DNA of 64,000 nucleotides from JACVRM01 sp046262315 (GTDB taxonomy: Bacteria > Actinomycetota > Thermoleophilia > Gaiellales > Gaiellaceae), in contig JBHEMZ010000132.1 in NCBI GenBank assembly GCA_046262315.1, positions 1 through 64,000 on the forward strand. Reading direction: 5' to 3'. Every line of letters starts with the position of its first letter. Position 1 is the stretch's first letter. Position numbers and translations under genes: made by a program. Positions 17,034 through 24,998 of the stretch are shown here, one piece after another. The notes beneath the pieces were generated by a model. The model did not search any database and had not been told where the DNA came from. It was given only the letters and a program-made list of their open reading frames with translations.

Positions 17034-17747
17034 GTGAAGCTGTTCCCCGGCCTTGCGTCACTGGCGGCGGAGCCTGGCGCGGTGGCGGTGATCCTCGACG
17101 TGGACGGGACGCTCGCGCCGATCGTGGCGCGGCCCGAGGATGCACGCGTGCCCGAGGAGACACGGCGCGAGCTCCGGCGTCTCGCCGGCCGCTACGCGCT
17201 CGTCGCGTGCGTAAGCGGCCGCGCGCGAGACGATGTCGCGCGTCTTGTTGGTGTCGAGAGCGTCGAGTACGTCGGAGCGCACGGCCTCGAGCTGCACCCG
17301 GAGGCGGCCGGCTGGCGCGACCGGCTGCTCGCGTTCGCGGCCACGGTGGATTGGCCGGTCGAGGACAAGGGTGTGACGGTCTCGTTCCACTACCGCACGT
17401 CAACGGATCAGGCTGAGGCGCGGGCGACCCTCGAGAGCGTGGCCGAGCGGGCGCGCGCGGAGGGCATCGACGCGCGCTTCGGTCGCAAGGTGCTGGAGCT
17501 GCGCCCGGCGGTCGCGGCCAACAAGGGCACAGCTGTGCGTGCGCTCACCGAGTCCCGTGGCCTGAGACGGGCGCTCTACGCCGGCGACGACACGACCGAT
17601 TTGGACGCCTTCCAGGCGCTGCGCGGGCTGGAGCTCGGCGTCACCGTGGCCGTGGCGTCGGCGGAGATGCCGGAGGGACTCGCGGTCGCCGCGGACCTGG
17701 TGGTCGAGGGTACGCAGGGGGTGCTCGAGCTGTTGCGCAAGCTCTAG
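17034..17747 (+). CDS. otsB: Trehalose-6-phosphate phosphatase
   Basis: 237 aa from GTG 17034. HAD-superfamily motif I is ILDVDGTLAPI, motif II VACVSGR, then VGAHGLE and the C-terminal YAGDDTTDLDAFQAL metal loop, in the order and length of OtsB. It dephosphorylates trehalose-6-P in the cytoplasm. No otsA is in the window. It converges with polX, the two stop codons overlapping by 4 nt. Confidence 0.9.
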   Translation: MKLFPGLASLAAEPGAVAVILDVDGTLAPIVARPEDARVPEETRRELRRLAGRYALVACVSGRARDDVARLVGVESVEYVGAHGLELHPEAAGWRDRLLAFAATVDWPVEDKGVTVSFHYRTSTDQAEARATLESVAERARAEGIDARFGRKVLELRPAVAANKGTAVRALTESRGLRRALYAGDDTTDLDAFQALRGLELGVTVAVASAEMPEGLAVAADLVVEGTQGVLELLRKL

Positions 17748-19444
17748 GAAGGCGTCGCGATCTCGCGCCAGGGACGCGTGTTCAGCACCTGTTCGCGCGT
17801 CAGCCAGGCGCGGCGCGCCTGGCCGACGCCGACCTCGACGTACTCGAGTGTCTCGATCCCGTGGCCGTCGCTCGTCACGGGGATCCGCACCCCCGCCTCG
17901 GCGGCGGCCCGGGCGTTCACATCGGTGAGGTCCAGCCGGTCGGGCTGGGAGTTGATCTCAAGCGCCGTTCCCGTTGCCGCCGCGCGCTCGATGACGAGCT
18001 CCACGTTCACGTCCGCCGGGCCGCGCCGGTTGATCTTGCGGCCGGTCAGGTGGCCGATGCAGTCCACGTGGGGGTTCTCGATCGCGGCGAGCGCGCGCGC
18101 GGTCGGCTCACGGTCGAAGCTCGAGTGCAGCGACGCGACCACCCAGTCCAGCTCCGCAAGCTCCTCCTCAGGCAGATCGACGGTCCCGTCAGCGCGGATG
18201 CTCACTTCCACCCCGCGCAGCAGGCGGAACGGTGCGAGACGTCGGTTCAGCGCCTCGATCTCCTTCGCCTGAGCTTCGAGACGGCCGTCGCGGAGACGTT
18301 GTGAATGGTCGCAGATCGCCAGGTACTCGTAGCCGCGCTCTCGCGCCGCCACCGCCATCTCCTCCACCGTGTTGCGACCGTCCGACCATGTCGTGTGCGC
18401 GTGCAGGTCGCCACGCAGATCGCCGTGCTCGACGAGGCGCTCCGGCAGCTCGCCGCGGCGCGCAGCCTCCAGCTCGCCCCGGTTCTCGCGCAGCTCGGGC
18501 GGGATGAACTGGTACCCGAGGTAGGCGTACAACTCCTCCTCGGAGCGAGTCTGGAAGACATCGCGCGTCTCCGTGTCCTGCACGCCGTACTCCGAGACCG
18601 AGAGGCCGCGCCGCACGGCGTCCTCGCGCAGCGCGACGTTGTGCTCTTTGGAACCCGTGAAGTGCTGGAGGAGGTTTCCGTACGACTCTGGGGGAACAAC
18701 CCGGAGGTCGAAGCGCAGGCCGTCGTGCGAGAGGACGGTCGCCTTGGTAGGCCCGCGCGCTGCGACCTCGGCAACCCAGGTCAGCTTGGTGAGGTATTCG
18801 GTGAGGGCGCGTGGGTCGGCCGCGGTAGCGATGACGTCGAGGTCGCGCACGGTCTCGCGGCGGCGGCGGGCGCTCCCGGCCTCGGAGACGAGGTGGGCGG
18901 CTGGGTGCTCGCGAAGCACCGAGACGACGGCGAGCAGCGCAGGCAGGGCCGTCCCGAGGAGCGTTCGGGGCGGGCCGGCGGGTTTGGCGGCGAGCGCGCG
19001 CAGCACGTTCTCCTCCGTCTTCGCGCCGAGTCCGCGGAGCGTGCGCAGCTGTTGCTCCTTCGCGGCGCGCTTCAGCTCCGCGAGTGTCGTAACGCCGAGC
19101 TCCTGCCAGATACGGCGCGCCGTCTTCGGGCCGAGGCCGGGCAGCCGCATGAACGAGACGACATCGGCGGGTACGCGCTCCCTGCGCTTCGTGAGCGCCT
19201 CCATCTCGCCCGTCTCGGCGATCTGCGCGATCTTGCCCTCGATCGTCGCGCCGATGCCGGGCAGCTCCTTCGCGCGGCCGGCGACAGCAAGCTCGGCGAC
19301 GGAGCGCGGCGTCTCGCGGATGAGGGTGGCAGCGCGCCGGTAAGCGAGCACCTGGAAGAAGTCCTTGTCCTCGAGCTCGAGCAGGTCGGCGAGCAGGTCG
19401 AACTGGTCGGCCACGTCGCTGTTGCGAGGGAGACCCTGCGCCAT
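17744..19444 (-). CDS. polX: DNA polymerase/3'-5' exonuclease PolX
   Basis: 566 aa. Domain order: N-terminal 8-kDa and helix-hairpin-helix region (ELPGIGATIEGKIAQI, LPGLGPKTARRIW, RGLGAKTEENVL), polymerase palm at about 180-300 with GSARRRRETVRDLDVI and RFDLRVV carrying the acidic residues, thumb (FTGSKEHNVALREDAVRRGLSVSEYG), and a C-terminal PHP domain from about 340 (GDLHAHTTWSDGRNTVEEM, ICDHSQ, EINSQPDRLD, VTSDGH). Bacterial PolX fills short gaps in base-excision repair, and the PHP domain gives nuclease activity. Length and all blocks are intact. A REP-like element lies 62 bp upstream of its start. Confidence 0.94.
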   Translation of the reverse strand: MAQGLPRNSDVADQFDLLADLLELEDKDFFQVLAYRRAATLIRETPRSVAELAVAGRAKELPGIGATIEGKIAQIAETGEMEALTKRRERVPADVVSFMRLPGLGPKTARRIWQELGVTTLAELKRAAKEQQLRTLRGLGAKTEENVLRALAAKPAGPPRTLLGTALPALLAVVSVLREHPAAHLVSEAGSARRRRETVRDLDVIATAADPRALTEYLTKLTWVAEVAARGPTKATVLSHDGLRFDLRVVPPESYGNLLQHFTGSKEHNVALREDAVRRGLSVSEYGVQDTETRDVFQTRSEEELYAYLGYQFIPPELRENRGELEAARRGELPERLVEHGDLRGDLHAHTTWSDGRNTVEEMAVAARERGYEYLAICDHSQRLRDGRLEAQAKEIEALNRRLAPFRLLRGVEVSIRADGTVDLPEEELAELDWVVASLHSSFDREPTARALAAIENPHVDCIGHLTGRKINRRGPADVNVELVIERAAATGTALEINSQPDRLDLTDVNARAAAEAGVRIPVTSDGHGIETLEYVEVGVGQARRAWLTREQVLNTRPWREIATPS

Positions 19445-19508
19445 GCGCCGATGCTACGCGGCCCGTCACAGAGACGGCATGAATCCGACACAGACTCGGC
19501 ACGAAGCA

Positions 19509-19547
19509 GGGGTCAGACCCAGGCCGTGTCCCGCAGGGACACGGCCT
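19509..19547. repeat. REP-like element, copy B (inverted relative to A and C)
   Basis: GGGGTCAGACCC (19509-19520) is followed by the 11-bp-arm palindrome (19522-19546). The whole 39-bp unit, read on the minus strand, is identical to copy C. It is located in the divergent gap between polX and the polyprenol-mannose synthase gene. Confidence 0.85.
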
Positions 19548-19612
19548 GGGCCACGCGTGCGCGACGAATGTGTGGCGAGTATCGCGCACCGGGTGTCGGG
19601 CAAGATCGTGGC

Positions 19613-20329
19613 GTGCGCGCATTCGTGTGCTTGCCCACCTACAACGAGCGGGAGAATCTCGAGCCGATGCTGCGCGCGCTCGGCGAGGTGCTCGGACCCG
19701 ACGACCGCGTGCTCGTGGTCGACGACTCGTCCCCCGACGGCACCGGCGAGCTGGCCGACCGACTCGCGGCCGAACTCCAGTATGTGGACGTCCTCCACCG
19801 CCCGGCAAAGCAAGGCCTGGGGCGCGCCTACCTCGCCGGCTTCCGCTGCGCACTCGACGCCGGCGCCGAGCTCGTGCTGGAGATGGACTGCGACTTCTCC
19901 CATTCGCCCGCCGACGTGCCGCGCCTGATCGCGGCCGCCGCGGGAGCCGACCTCGTGCTCGGCTCCCGCTACGTGCCCGGCGGCGGTGTGCGCAACTGGG
20001 GGCTCGTGCGACGTGCCGTCTCGCGCGGCGGGTCGCTCTACGCCCAGCTGCTACTCGCCGTCGCCGTGCGCGACCTCACGGGCGGCTTCAAGTGCTACCG
20101 GCGCGCGGTGCTCGAAGCCATCGACCTTTCGTCGATCAGCTCGCTCGGGTACGCATTCCAGATCGAGACGACCTACCGGACGATGCGGCGGGGCTTCCGC
20201 GTCGTCGAGATCCCGATCATGTTCGTCGACCGCGAGGCGGGCGGCTCGAAGATGAGCCGCGCGATCGTGCTCGAGGGGATCTGGAAGGTGCCCGCGCTCC
20301 GGCTCGCCGCGCTACGCCGCCGCCTGTAG
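19613..20329 (+). CDS. Polyprenol monophosphomannose synthase (DPM1-like GT2)
   Basis: 238 aa from GTG 19613. GT2 fold: CLPTYNERENLEPMLRAL, VVDDSSPDGTGELAD, the metal-binding MDCDFSHSP (DXD-like), GSRYVPGGGVRNWG and DLTGGFKCYRR. It matches the catalytic domain of polyprenol-phosphate mannosyltransferases, which load mannose from GDP-mannose onto the lipid carrier for lipoglycan or protein mannosylation. There is no fused Lnt domain as in mycobacterial Ppm1. A long open frame upstream of 19613 is antisense to polX. The last 18 nt overlap the convergent thioredoxin gene. Confidence 0.9.
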   Translation: MRAFVCLPTYNERENLEPMLRALGEVLGPDDRVLVVDDSSPDGTGELADRLAAELQYVDVLHRPAKQGLGRAYLAGFRCALDAGAELVLEMDCDFSHSPADVPRLIAAAAGADLVLGSRYVPGGGVRNWGLVRRAVSRGGSLYAQLLLAVAVRDLTGGFKCYRRAVLEAIDLSSISSLGYAFQIETTYRTMRRGFRVVEIPIMFVDREAGGSKMSRAIVLEGIWKVPALRLAALRRRL

Positions 20330-20638
20330 CCACGGAGCCCAGGCCCGCTCGTAGTCCAGCCGCCGCCGGGCACCCGCAACCGCCGCACGCGCCTCGCCGT
20401 CCGCGAACAGGATTGCCGTCGGCAGAGCCAGGACGTCGTAGCGCGCGGCAGTCGCCGGGTTGGCGTCAACGTCGAGCCGCAAGAACTCGACCTTCCCCGC
20501 GTGCTCCTCCGCGAGCGCGGCGAGGATCGGCTCGACCGCGCGGCACGGCCCGCACCACGGCGCCCAGAAATCGACGACGACGGGCCGGTCAGCGTTGAGC
20601 ACCTTGCGCTCGAAGCTCGCATCGCTGACCACGTTCAC
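20312..20638 (-). CDS. trxA: Thioredoxin
   Basis: 108 aa from GTG 20638. The active site FWAPWCGPCRAVEPILAAL (Cys29, Cys32) and the cis-Pro strand LALPTAILFADG are typical. It has no signal peptide, so it is cytoplasmic. It is coupled to the ABC permease upstream by a GTGA overlap, an unusual partner. The second half is a little diverged (AVAGARRRLDYERAW), so a specialised thioredoxin-like protein is possible. Confidence 0.88.
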   Translation of the reverse strand: MNVVSDASFERKVLNADRPVVVDFWAPWCGPCRAVEPILAALAEEHAGKVEFLRLDVDANPATAARYDVLALPTAILFADGEARAAVAGARRRLDYERAWAPWLQAAA

Positions 20639-21684
20639 GCGAAGCGGCCCGCGCCCTCGGCCGCGTGCACCCGCTCGCGCAGCGGGAGGCCCCTATCCTC
20701 CGGTTCAAGGCTTGCTCCGCGCACACGGACCCGCGGGTCGATCACCGAGTACACGATGTCGGTGATCAGGTTCAAGACCAGGATGACAGTCATGATCGTG
20801 ATCACGACGCCGAGGACAATCGGGATGTCGCGGCGCGTCAGGCTGTCGACGGCCAGCGTCCCGAGGCCCGGCAGCCCGAACACGCGTTCGACGAACACGG
20901 ACGCGCCGACAGGCCCGGCGATGGCAACGGCCATGTCCACGGAGAGCATGGTCACGATCGGCAGCATGGCGTTGCGGAGGATGTGGCGGCGGATCACGAG
21001 CCACCGCGGCGTACCCTTCGCCCATGCGGTCCGGATGTAGTCCTCGTTGATCGTCTCGATCACGCTGGCGCGGATCATGCGGACGTAGATCGCTGCGAAG
21101 AGCAGGGCGAATGTCAGCCAGGGCAAGATCAGGTGCGAGACCCAAGGGCGCGGGCCTCCGCAGAACGACCCCGGGTTGATCAGGTCGCAGTAACCACCCG
21201 GGGGAGCCCAGGCAAGGCGTCCCGCGAAGAAGTAGCGAAAGATCAGGCCGAGCCAGACGGGGTGGGTCGAGACCCCGATGAGCACGAACACCATGCCGAG
21301 TCGGTCGAGCGTCGAGCGCGGTCGTAATCCGGACAGCACGCCGAGGGGGATCGCGATCAGAAGCCAGACGACGGCGCCGCCCAGGATCAGCGACGCGGTC
21401 ACTGGCGCGGCGCCCTCGATCAGCTCGGTCACCGGCCTGCGGTTGTAGTACGACCTCCCGAGTTCGCCGTCGGTGACGACGCCCCACGTGAAGCGCGCCC
21501 ACTCCTCGTAGAACGGTCCCTCGAGCGTGTACGCGTCGCGGATCTCGAACGTCTCGGCGAACTGTCCGCGCCCGATCTGCGTCGGGTTCGAAGGCAGCAG
21601 GAAGAAGAGGACGTACGTGACAAACGTCAGGACGAGGAAGAGGACGAAGGCCCACACCAGACGTCCGATCACGAAACGGATCAC
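20635..21684 (-). CDS. ABC transporter permease, oligopeptide (DppB/OppB) type
   Basis: 349 aa. TM1 is at residues 8-30, followed by an extracytoplasmic loop and a block of five more helices. The BPD inner-membrane motif is NEDYIRTAWAKGTPRWLVIRRHILRNAMLPIV, with GGAVVWLLIAIPLGVLSGL before it and ERVFGLPGLGTLAVDSLTRRDIPIVLG after it, all as in DppB/OppB. Such permeases pair with a DppC-type partner, a binding protein and ATPases, but none of these is adjacent; downstream is thioredoxin. It is either orphaned or assembles with components encoded elsewhere. Confidence 0.88.
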   Translation of the reverse strand: MIRFVIGRLVWAFVLFLVLTFVTYVLFFLLPSNPTQIGRGQFAETFEIRDAYTLEGPFYEEWARFTWGVVTDGELGRSYYNRRPVTELIEGAAPVTASLILGGAVVWLLIAIPLGVLSGLRPRSTLDRLGMVFVLIGVSTHPVWLGLIFRYFFAGRLAWAPPGGYCDLINPGSFCGGPRPWVSHLILPWLTFALLFAAIYVRMIRASVIETINEDYIRTAWAKGTPRWLVIRRHILRNAMLPIVTMLSVDMAVAIAGPVGASVFVERVFGLPGLGTLAVDSLTRRDIPIVLGVVITIMTVILVLNLITDIVYSVIDPRVRVRGASLEPEDRGLPLRERVHAAEGAGRFA

Positions 21685-21750
21685 GCGCCACCTCCCGGCC
21701 CCGACCGGCTTGCCCTCCCGCGCGTCAGCCTACAGAGCGCGGCAACGCGG

Positions 21751-22647
21751 TCAAGGCGCGGCGAAGTGGCGCCAGCCGCCGAGCGCGAGCGGGCGGCCGT
21801 GCAGCTCGAGCGAGACGCCCTCGCCGTGCTCGCAGCGGCCGACGACGTGGACGGCGTGGCGCTCGGCCGCCCCGCGCGAGAGGGCGCAGAGCAGCTCGTA
21901 GTCCTCTCCGAATCCGCATGCGAGCTCCCAGACGGTACGGCCGGCCCGCTCCGCGACGGCCCCGACTCCGTCCGCGAGCGGGACGCGCTCGAGCTCGACC
22001 ACGATCCGGCACCCCGAGCGGCGCGCAAGGTGGGCCGCGTCCGTCGCGAGGCCGTCCGAGAGGTCGAGCATCGCCGTGGCGTCCGCGGCCAGCCTCCGTC
22101 CCTCGGCCAGGCGAAGCGGCGGCCGCAGGTGCGCGGCGACGAGCGGGCCGTCGAGCCCATGCCGCAGGCATTCGTACCCGGCGGCCGAGCCGCCGAGCGG
22201 GCCGGTGACCGCGAGCACATCCCCCGCACGCGCTCCCGCACGGCCGGGCACACGGGCTGCACGCCCGAGCGCGGTGACCGCCAAGAAGACATGCTCTGCA
22301 CCACTCGTGTCCCCGCCGAGTACGGGCACGCCCGTCTCCCGGATTCCCTGGTAGAGCTCGAGCACGGCGTCGAGCGGCGTGCAGCCGGGTGCCGCCAGCG
22401 TCACGAGGAGACCAACCGGGTCGGCTCCCGACGCGGCGAGGTCGCTCAGGTTGACGGCCGCGGCTTTCCAGCCGAGGTCGCGCCAGGAAGTCCAGTCCAG
22501 GCGGAAGTGCACGTTCTCCACGAGAACGTCCTGCGAGACGACGAGATCGGGTGCGACCCGCGCTGCGTCGTGCTCGAGCGCCACCGCCAGGCCGCGGCGC
22601 TCGAGCTCCGCCAGCAGGCCGGCCTCGCCGACGTCAGAGAGCAGCAT
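21751..22647 (-). CDS. thiL: Thiamine-monophosphate kinase
   Basis: 298 aa from ATG 22647, which lies 14 nt inside the end of thiE. ThiL blocks: VSQDVLVENVHFRLDW, WKAAAVNLSDLAASGADP, LVLLGGDTS-like VPVLGGDTSGA, TGPLGGSAAGYECL, MLDLSDGLATDAAHLARRSGC and the C-terminal ACGFGEDYELLCAL. It phosphorylates thiamine-P to thiamine pyrophosphate. The N-terminal GDDAA-type loop is degenerate (ALEHDAARV), but the other ATP and Mg ligands look intact. It is the last gene of the thiD-M-E-L operon. Confidence 0.9.
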   Translation of the reverse strand: MLLSDVGEAGLLAELERRGLAVALEHDAARVAPDLVVSQDVLVENVHFRLDWTSWRDLGWKAAAVNLSDLAASGADPVGLLVTLAAPGCTPLDAVLELYQGIRETGVPVLGGDTSGAEHVFLAVTALGRAARVPGRAGARAGDVLAVTGPLGGSAAGYECLRHGLDGPLVAAHLRPPLRLAEGRRLAADATAMLDLSDGLATDAAHLARRSGCRIVVELERVPLADGVGAVAERAGRTVWELACGFGEDYELLCALSRGAAERHAVHVVGRCEHGEGVSLELHGRPLALGGWRHFAAP

Positions 22648-23191
22648 CGACCGCAGCTCTGAGGGCGGGGTCGCCAGCGGCGCGGATGACGGCGACGCCG
22701 GCCGCGCCCGCGCGGATGCAATCGCCCGCATTGTTCGCGTCCACGCCGCCGATCGCGACCACAGGTACGGCGACGGCGGCCGCGACGGCGGCAAGCCCCC
22801 CGAGGCCAATTGGGGGCTCGGCGTCTCGCTTGGACGGCGTCGCCCACACGGGTCCTGCACCGATGTAGATGGCGCCTTCGCTCTCGGCCTGCCGGGCCTG
22901 CTGGACACCGGCGGCTGAAAGCCCGAGCATGAGTCCGGCCTCGCGCGCCCGATCCGCACCGGCGTCGTTTCGGCCCAGGTGCACGCCGTCCGCGCCGAGC
23001 TCGATCGCCGCGCCGACGTCGTCGTTGACGACGAAGGTGGCGCCGTGTTGGCGGCAGAGCTTTGCGAACGCACGGCCGTGCACCACGACTTCGGTCGTGC
23101 CGGCTTTGAGTCGCAGCTGAATCACGGTCGCGCCGCCCTCGAGCGCGATCTGTGCCGCCGCGGCGTCCTCGACGAGGGCGTGCAGCCTCAC
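22634..23191 (-). CDS. thiE: Thiamine-phosphate synthase
   Basis: 185 aa from GTG 23191 (GTGA overlap with thiM). TIM-barrel signatures: GGATVIQLRLK, FVVNDDVGAAIELGADGVHLGRND, YIGAGPVWATPSKRDA and VVAIGGVDANNAGDCIRAGAAGVAVI. It couples HMP-pyrophosphate with thiazole-phosphate. It is slightly shorter than the usual 200-210 aa at the N-terminus. Third gene of the operon under the TPP riboswitch. Confidence 0.9.
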   Translation of the reverse strand: MRLHALVEDAAAAQIALEGGATVIQLRLKAGTTEVVVHGRAFAKLCRQHGATFVVNDDVGAAIELGADGVHLGRNDAGADRAREAGLMLGLSAAGVQQARQAESEGAIYIGAGPVWATPSKRDAEPPIGLGGLAAVAAAVAVPVVAIGGVDANNAGDCIRAGAAGVAVIRAAGDPALRAAVDAAL

Positions 23192-23988
23192 GTTATCGAG
23201 GCGCGGGCGCCGGCGTCGATCGTTTCCGGATCGAGGGCATACAGCGCGTCGTAGAGCGCCACGTGGAAGCTGCCCGGGCCGCGCGCATCGCGGGCAGCGT
23301 GCTCGCCGGCCAGCCCGAAAGCCACGAGTGCCTCCGCGGCAGCCTGCGCTGGTTCATCGCGAAGGACGGCCAGGAAGCACCCGGTCAGCGCCGTGGACAT
23401 GCAGCCCGTTCCCGTCACCGTACCCAGCAGCGGGTGCCCGTTTTCGACGGCGATCACGCGGTCGCCGTCCGAGACGTAGTCGACCGGTCCGGTGACAGCC
23501 GCCACGCAGCCGAGCGCGTGGGCTGCGGCGCACGCGAGCTCGGCGCCCGAGCCGGCCGCGCCGATCGACTCGACGCCGCGAATCTCAGCCTGCCGGCCTG
23601 CAAGCGTGGCGATCTCCGCGGCGTTGCCGCGCACCACGGCGAGCCGCATCTCGTCCGCGATCCTCCGTGCCGTCTCCGTCCGGTAGTCGGTTGCTCCGGC
23701 GCCGACCGGGTCGAGCACGACAGGCACACCGGCGCCGTTGGCGGCCGTTCCGGCCAGCAACATCGCCTCGACCCAGTGCGGCGAGAGCGTGCCGATGTTC
23801 AGCACGAGAGCCCCCGCCAGCGCGGCCATCTGCTCGACCTCCTCGCGCGCGTGCGCCATGACCGGCAACGCCCCGATCGCGAGCGTCGCGTTCGCGGTCT
23901 CGTTCATGACGACGTAGTTCGTGATCTGGTGGACGAGCGGCTTCTGCTCACGCAAACGCCGCAAGGAATCGCCCGTGGCAAGACTCAT
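23188..23988 (-). CDS. thiM: Hydroxyethylthiazole kinase
   Basis: 266 aa. PLVHQITNYVVMNETANATLAIGALPVMAHA is the ThiM N-terminal signature, followed by LVLNIGTL, PVVLDPVGAGATDYRTE, VRGNAAEI and the catalytic TVTGTGCMSTALTGCF with its Cys. It phosphorylates 4-methyl-5-hydroxyethylthiazole, a salvage step. Its ATG overlaps the thiD stop. No thiazole synthesis genes (thiG, thiS, thiO) are in the window, so this operon can run on salvaged thiazole. Confidence 0.93.
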   Translation of the reverse strand: MSLATGDSLRRLREQKPLVHQITNYVVMNETANATLAIGALPVMAHAREEVEQMAALAGALVLNIGTLSPHWVEAMLLAGTAANGAGVPVVLDPVGAGATDYRTETARRIADEMRLAVVRGNAAEIATLAGRQAEIRGVESIGAAGSGAELACAAAHALGCVAAVTGPVDYVSDGDRVIAVENGHPLLGTVTGTGCMSTALTGCFLAVLRDEPAQAAAEALVAFGLAGEHAARDARGPGSFHVALYDALYALDPETIDAGARASIT

Positions 23989-24764
23989 GCTGCTCCCCTC
24001 AAGTTGAAGACGTCGACGGGCCCCTCGCCCTCGCCGAGCTCAGGGAGCCCCAAGCGGACTGCATCGCCTGCGATCTTCGCGGCGAAGTTCGCGGCTTTGT
24101 CCAGCGGATAACCGCGGGCAAGCGCGACCGTGAGCGCCGCGGAATGGGTGCAGCCGGCGCCGTGCGTCGTCCCGACTGCATGCCGCTCGACGCTTTGCGG
24201 CAAATGCCGCTCGCCGTCGAACAGGTGGTCAACCGCGTCCGCACCGTGTCCGCCGGTGACGATCACCGCGGGTGCTCCGAGCTCGTGAAGCCGCTCGGCC
24301 AGTTGCGCTCGTGACCCGGCGAATCCTGCGAGACCCTCCGCCTCGGGAAGATTCGGCGTGACGACGGTAGCGAGCGGAAACAGCCGCTGCACGAGCACGT
24401 CCACGGCGTCGTCTTGGAGCAGGCGCGCCCCCGAGCTCGCGACCATCACCGGATCCACGACGAGCGGGACGCGGTGTTCATCCAGGAAGTCGGCGACCGC
24501 CTCGATGATCGCCCGCGAGAAGAGCATTCCCGTCTTGGCGGCGTCCACGCCGATGTCGGAGAAAACCACCTCGAGCTGCGCGCGCACGAAGTCGGGAGGA
24601 CACTCGTGCACGGCGGTCACGCCGGTGGTGTTCTGCGCGGTCAGCGCGACGATCGCCGACATGCCGTGACAGCCGTAGCGCGCGAACGCCTTCAGGTCGG
24701 CCTGGATCCCGGCGCCGCCCCCGGAATCGGAGCCGGCGATCGTCAGTGCTCTCGAAACGCCCAT
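23985..24764 (-). CDS. thiD: Hydroxymethylpyrimidine / phosphomethylpyrimidine kinase
   Basis: 259 aa. Ribokinase-like fold: ALTIAGSDSGGGAGIQADLKAF, GCHGMSAIVALTAQNTTGV, VVDPVMVASSGARLL, TPNLPEAEGL and GTTHGAGCTHSAALTVALARG. It makes HMP-PP in two phosphorylations. It is the first gene of thiD-thiM-thiE-thiL. The ATG is preceded by a GGGAG ribosome site that forms the 3' edge of the TPP aptamer, so initiation is probably the step controlled by thiamine pyrophosphate. Confidence 0.95.
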   Translation of the reverse strand: MGVSRALTIAGSDSGGGAGIQADLKAFARYGCHGMSAIVALTAQNTTGVTAVHECPPDFVRAQLEVVFSDIGVDAAKTGMLFSRAIIEAVADFLDEHRVPLVVDPVMVASSGARLLQDDAVDVLVQRLFPLATVVTPNLPEAEGLAGFAGSRAQLAERLHELGAPAVIVTGGHGADAVDHLFDGERHLPQSVERHAVGTTHGAGCTHSAALTVALARGYPLDKAANFAAKIAGDAVRLGLPELGEGEGPVDVFNLRGAA

Positions 24765-24765
24765 G

Positions 24766-24841
24766 GACTCCCTTCGCCGGCATTACCCGGATCAGGTTCG
24801 ACGGGTGTGATCTCAGCCGCGACGCGGCACCCCGGTCGCTT
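24766..24841 (-). promoter_or_regulatory. TPP riboswitch (THI element)
   Basis: On the minus strand the leader shows GGGGTGCC, then GGCTGAGATCACACCCG, GAACCTGATCCGGGTAATG and GCCGGCGAAGGGAG, the conserved THI-box blocks in correct order. They end at the thiD ribosome-binding site, a few bases from the ATG at 24764. The lack of room for a terminator suggests translational control. Ligand binding would hide the GGGAG and shut off thiD-M-E-L. Confidence 0.95.
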
Positions 24842-24887
24842 CATTCTAGGGACGCACCGTTCCTGAACCGGCACACTCTCGGCCCGA

Positions 24888-24926
24888 AGGCCGTGTCCCT
24901 GCGGGACACGGCCTGGGTCTGACCCC
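24888..24926. repeat. REP-like element, copy C
   Basis: The palindrome with 11-bp arms (24889-24913) is followed by GGGTCTGACCCC (24915-24926). It is identical over 39 bp to copy B (opposite strand) and has one mismatch to copy A. It lies between the TPP-riboswitch leader of thiD and a divergent methyltransferase gene, about 45 bp from the aptamer's 5' edge. Confidence 0.87.
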
Positions 24927-24998
24927 GCGGACGTTCCGATTGTGTGACGGTTCTGCGCCGGAATGGAGCGCTGGTCCGGCGGCGCTAGCATCGTCGAG

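Noticed and set aside
18305..19612. Long plus-strand open frame opposite polX, continuous with the mannosyltransferase
   Set aside because: It is antisense to an intact polX and has no motifs; the GT2 domain starts at GTG 19613.
23152..24111. Plus-strand open frame across thiM/thiE
   Set aside because: It is antisense shadow of intact thiamine genes; no motif or ribosome site.
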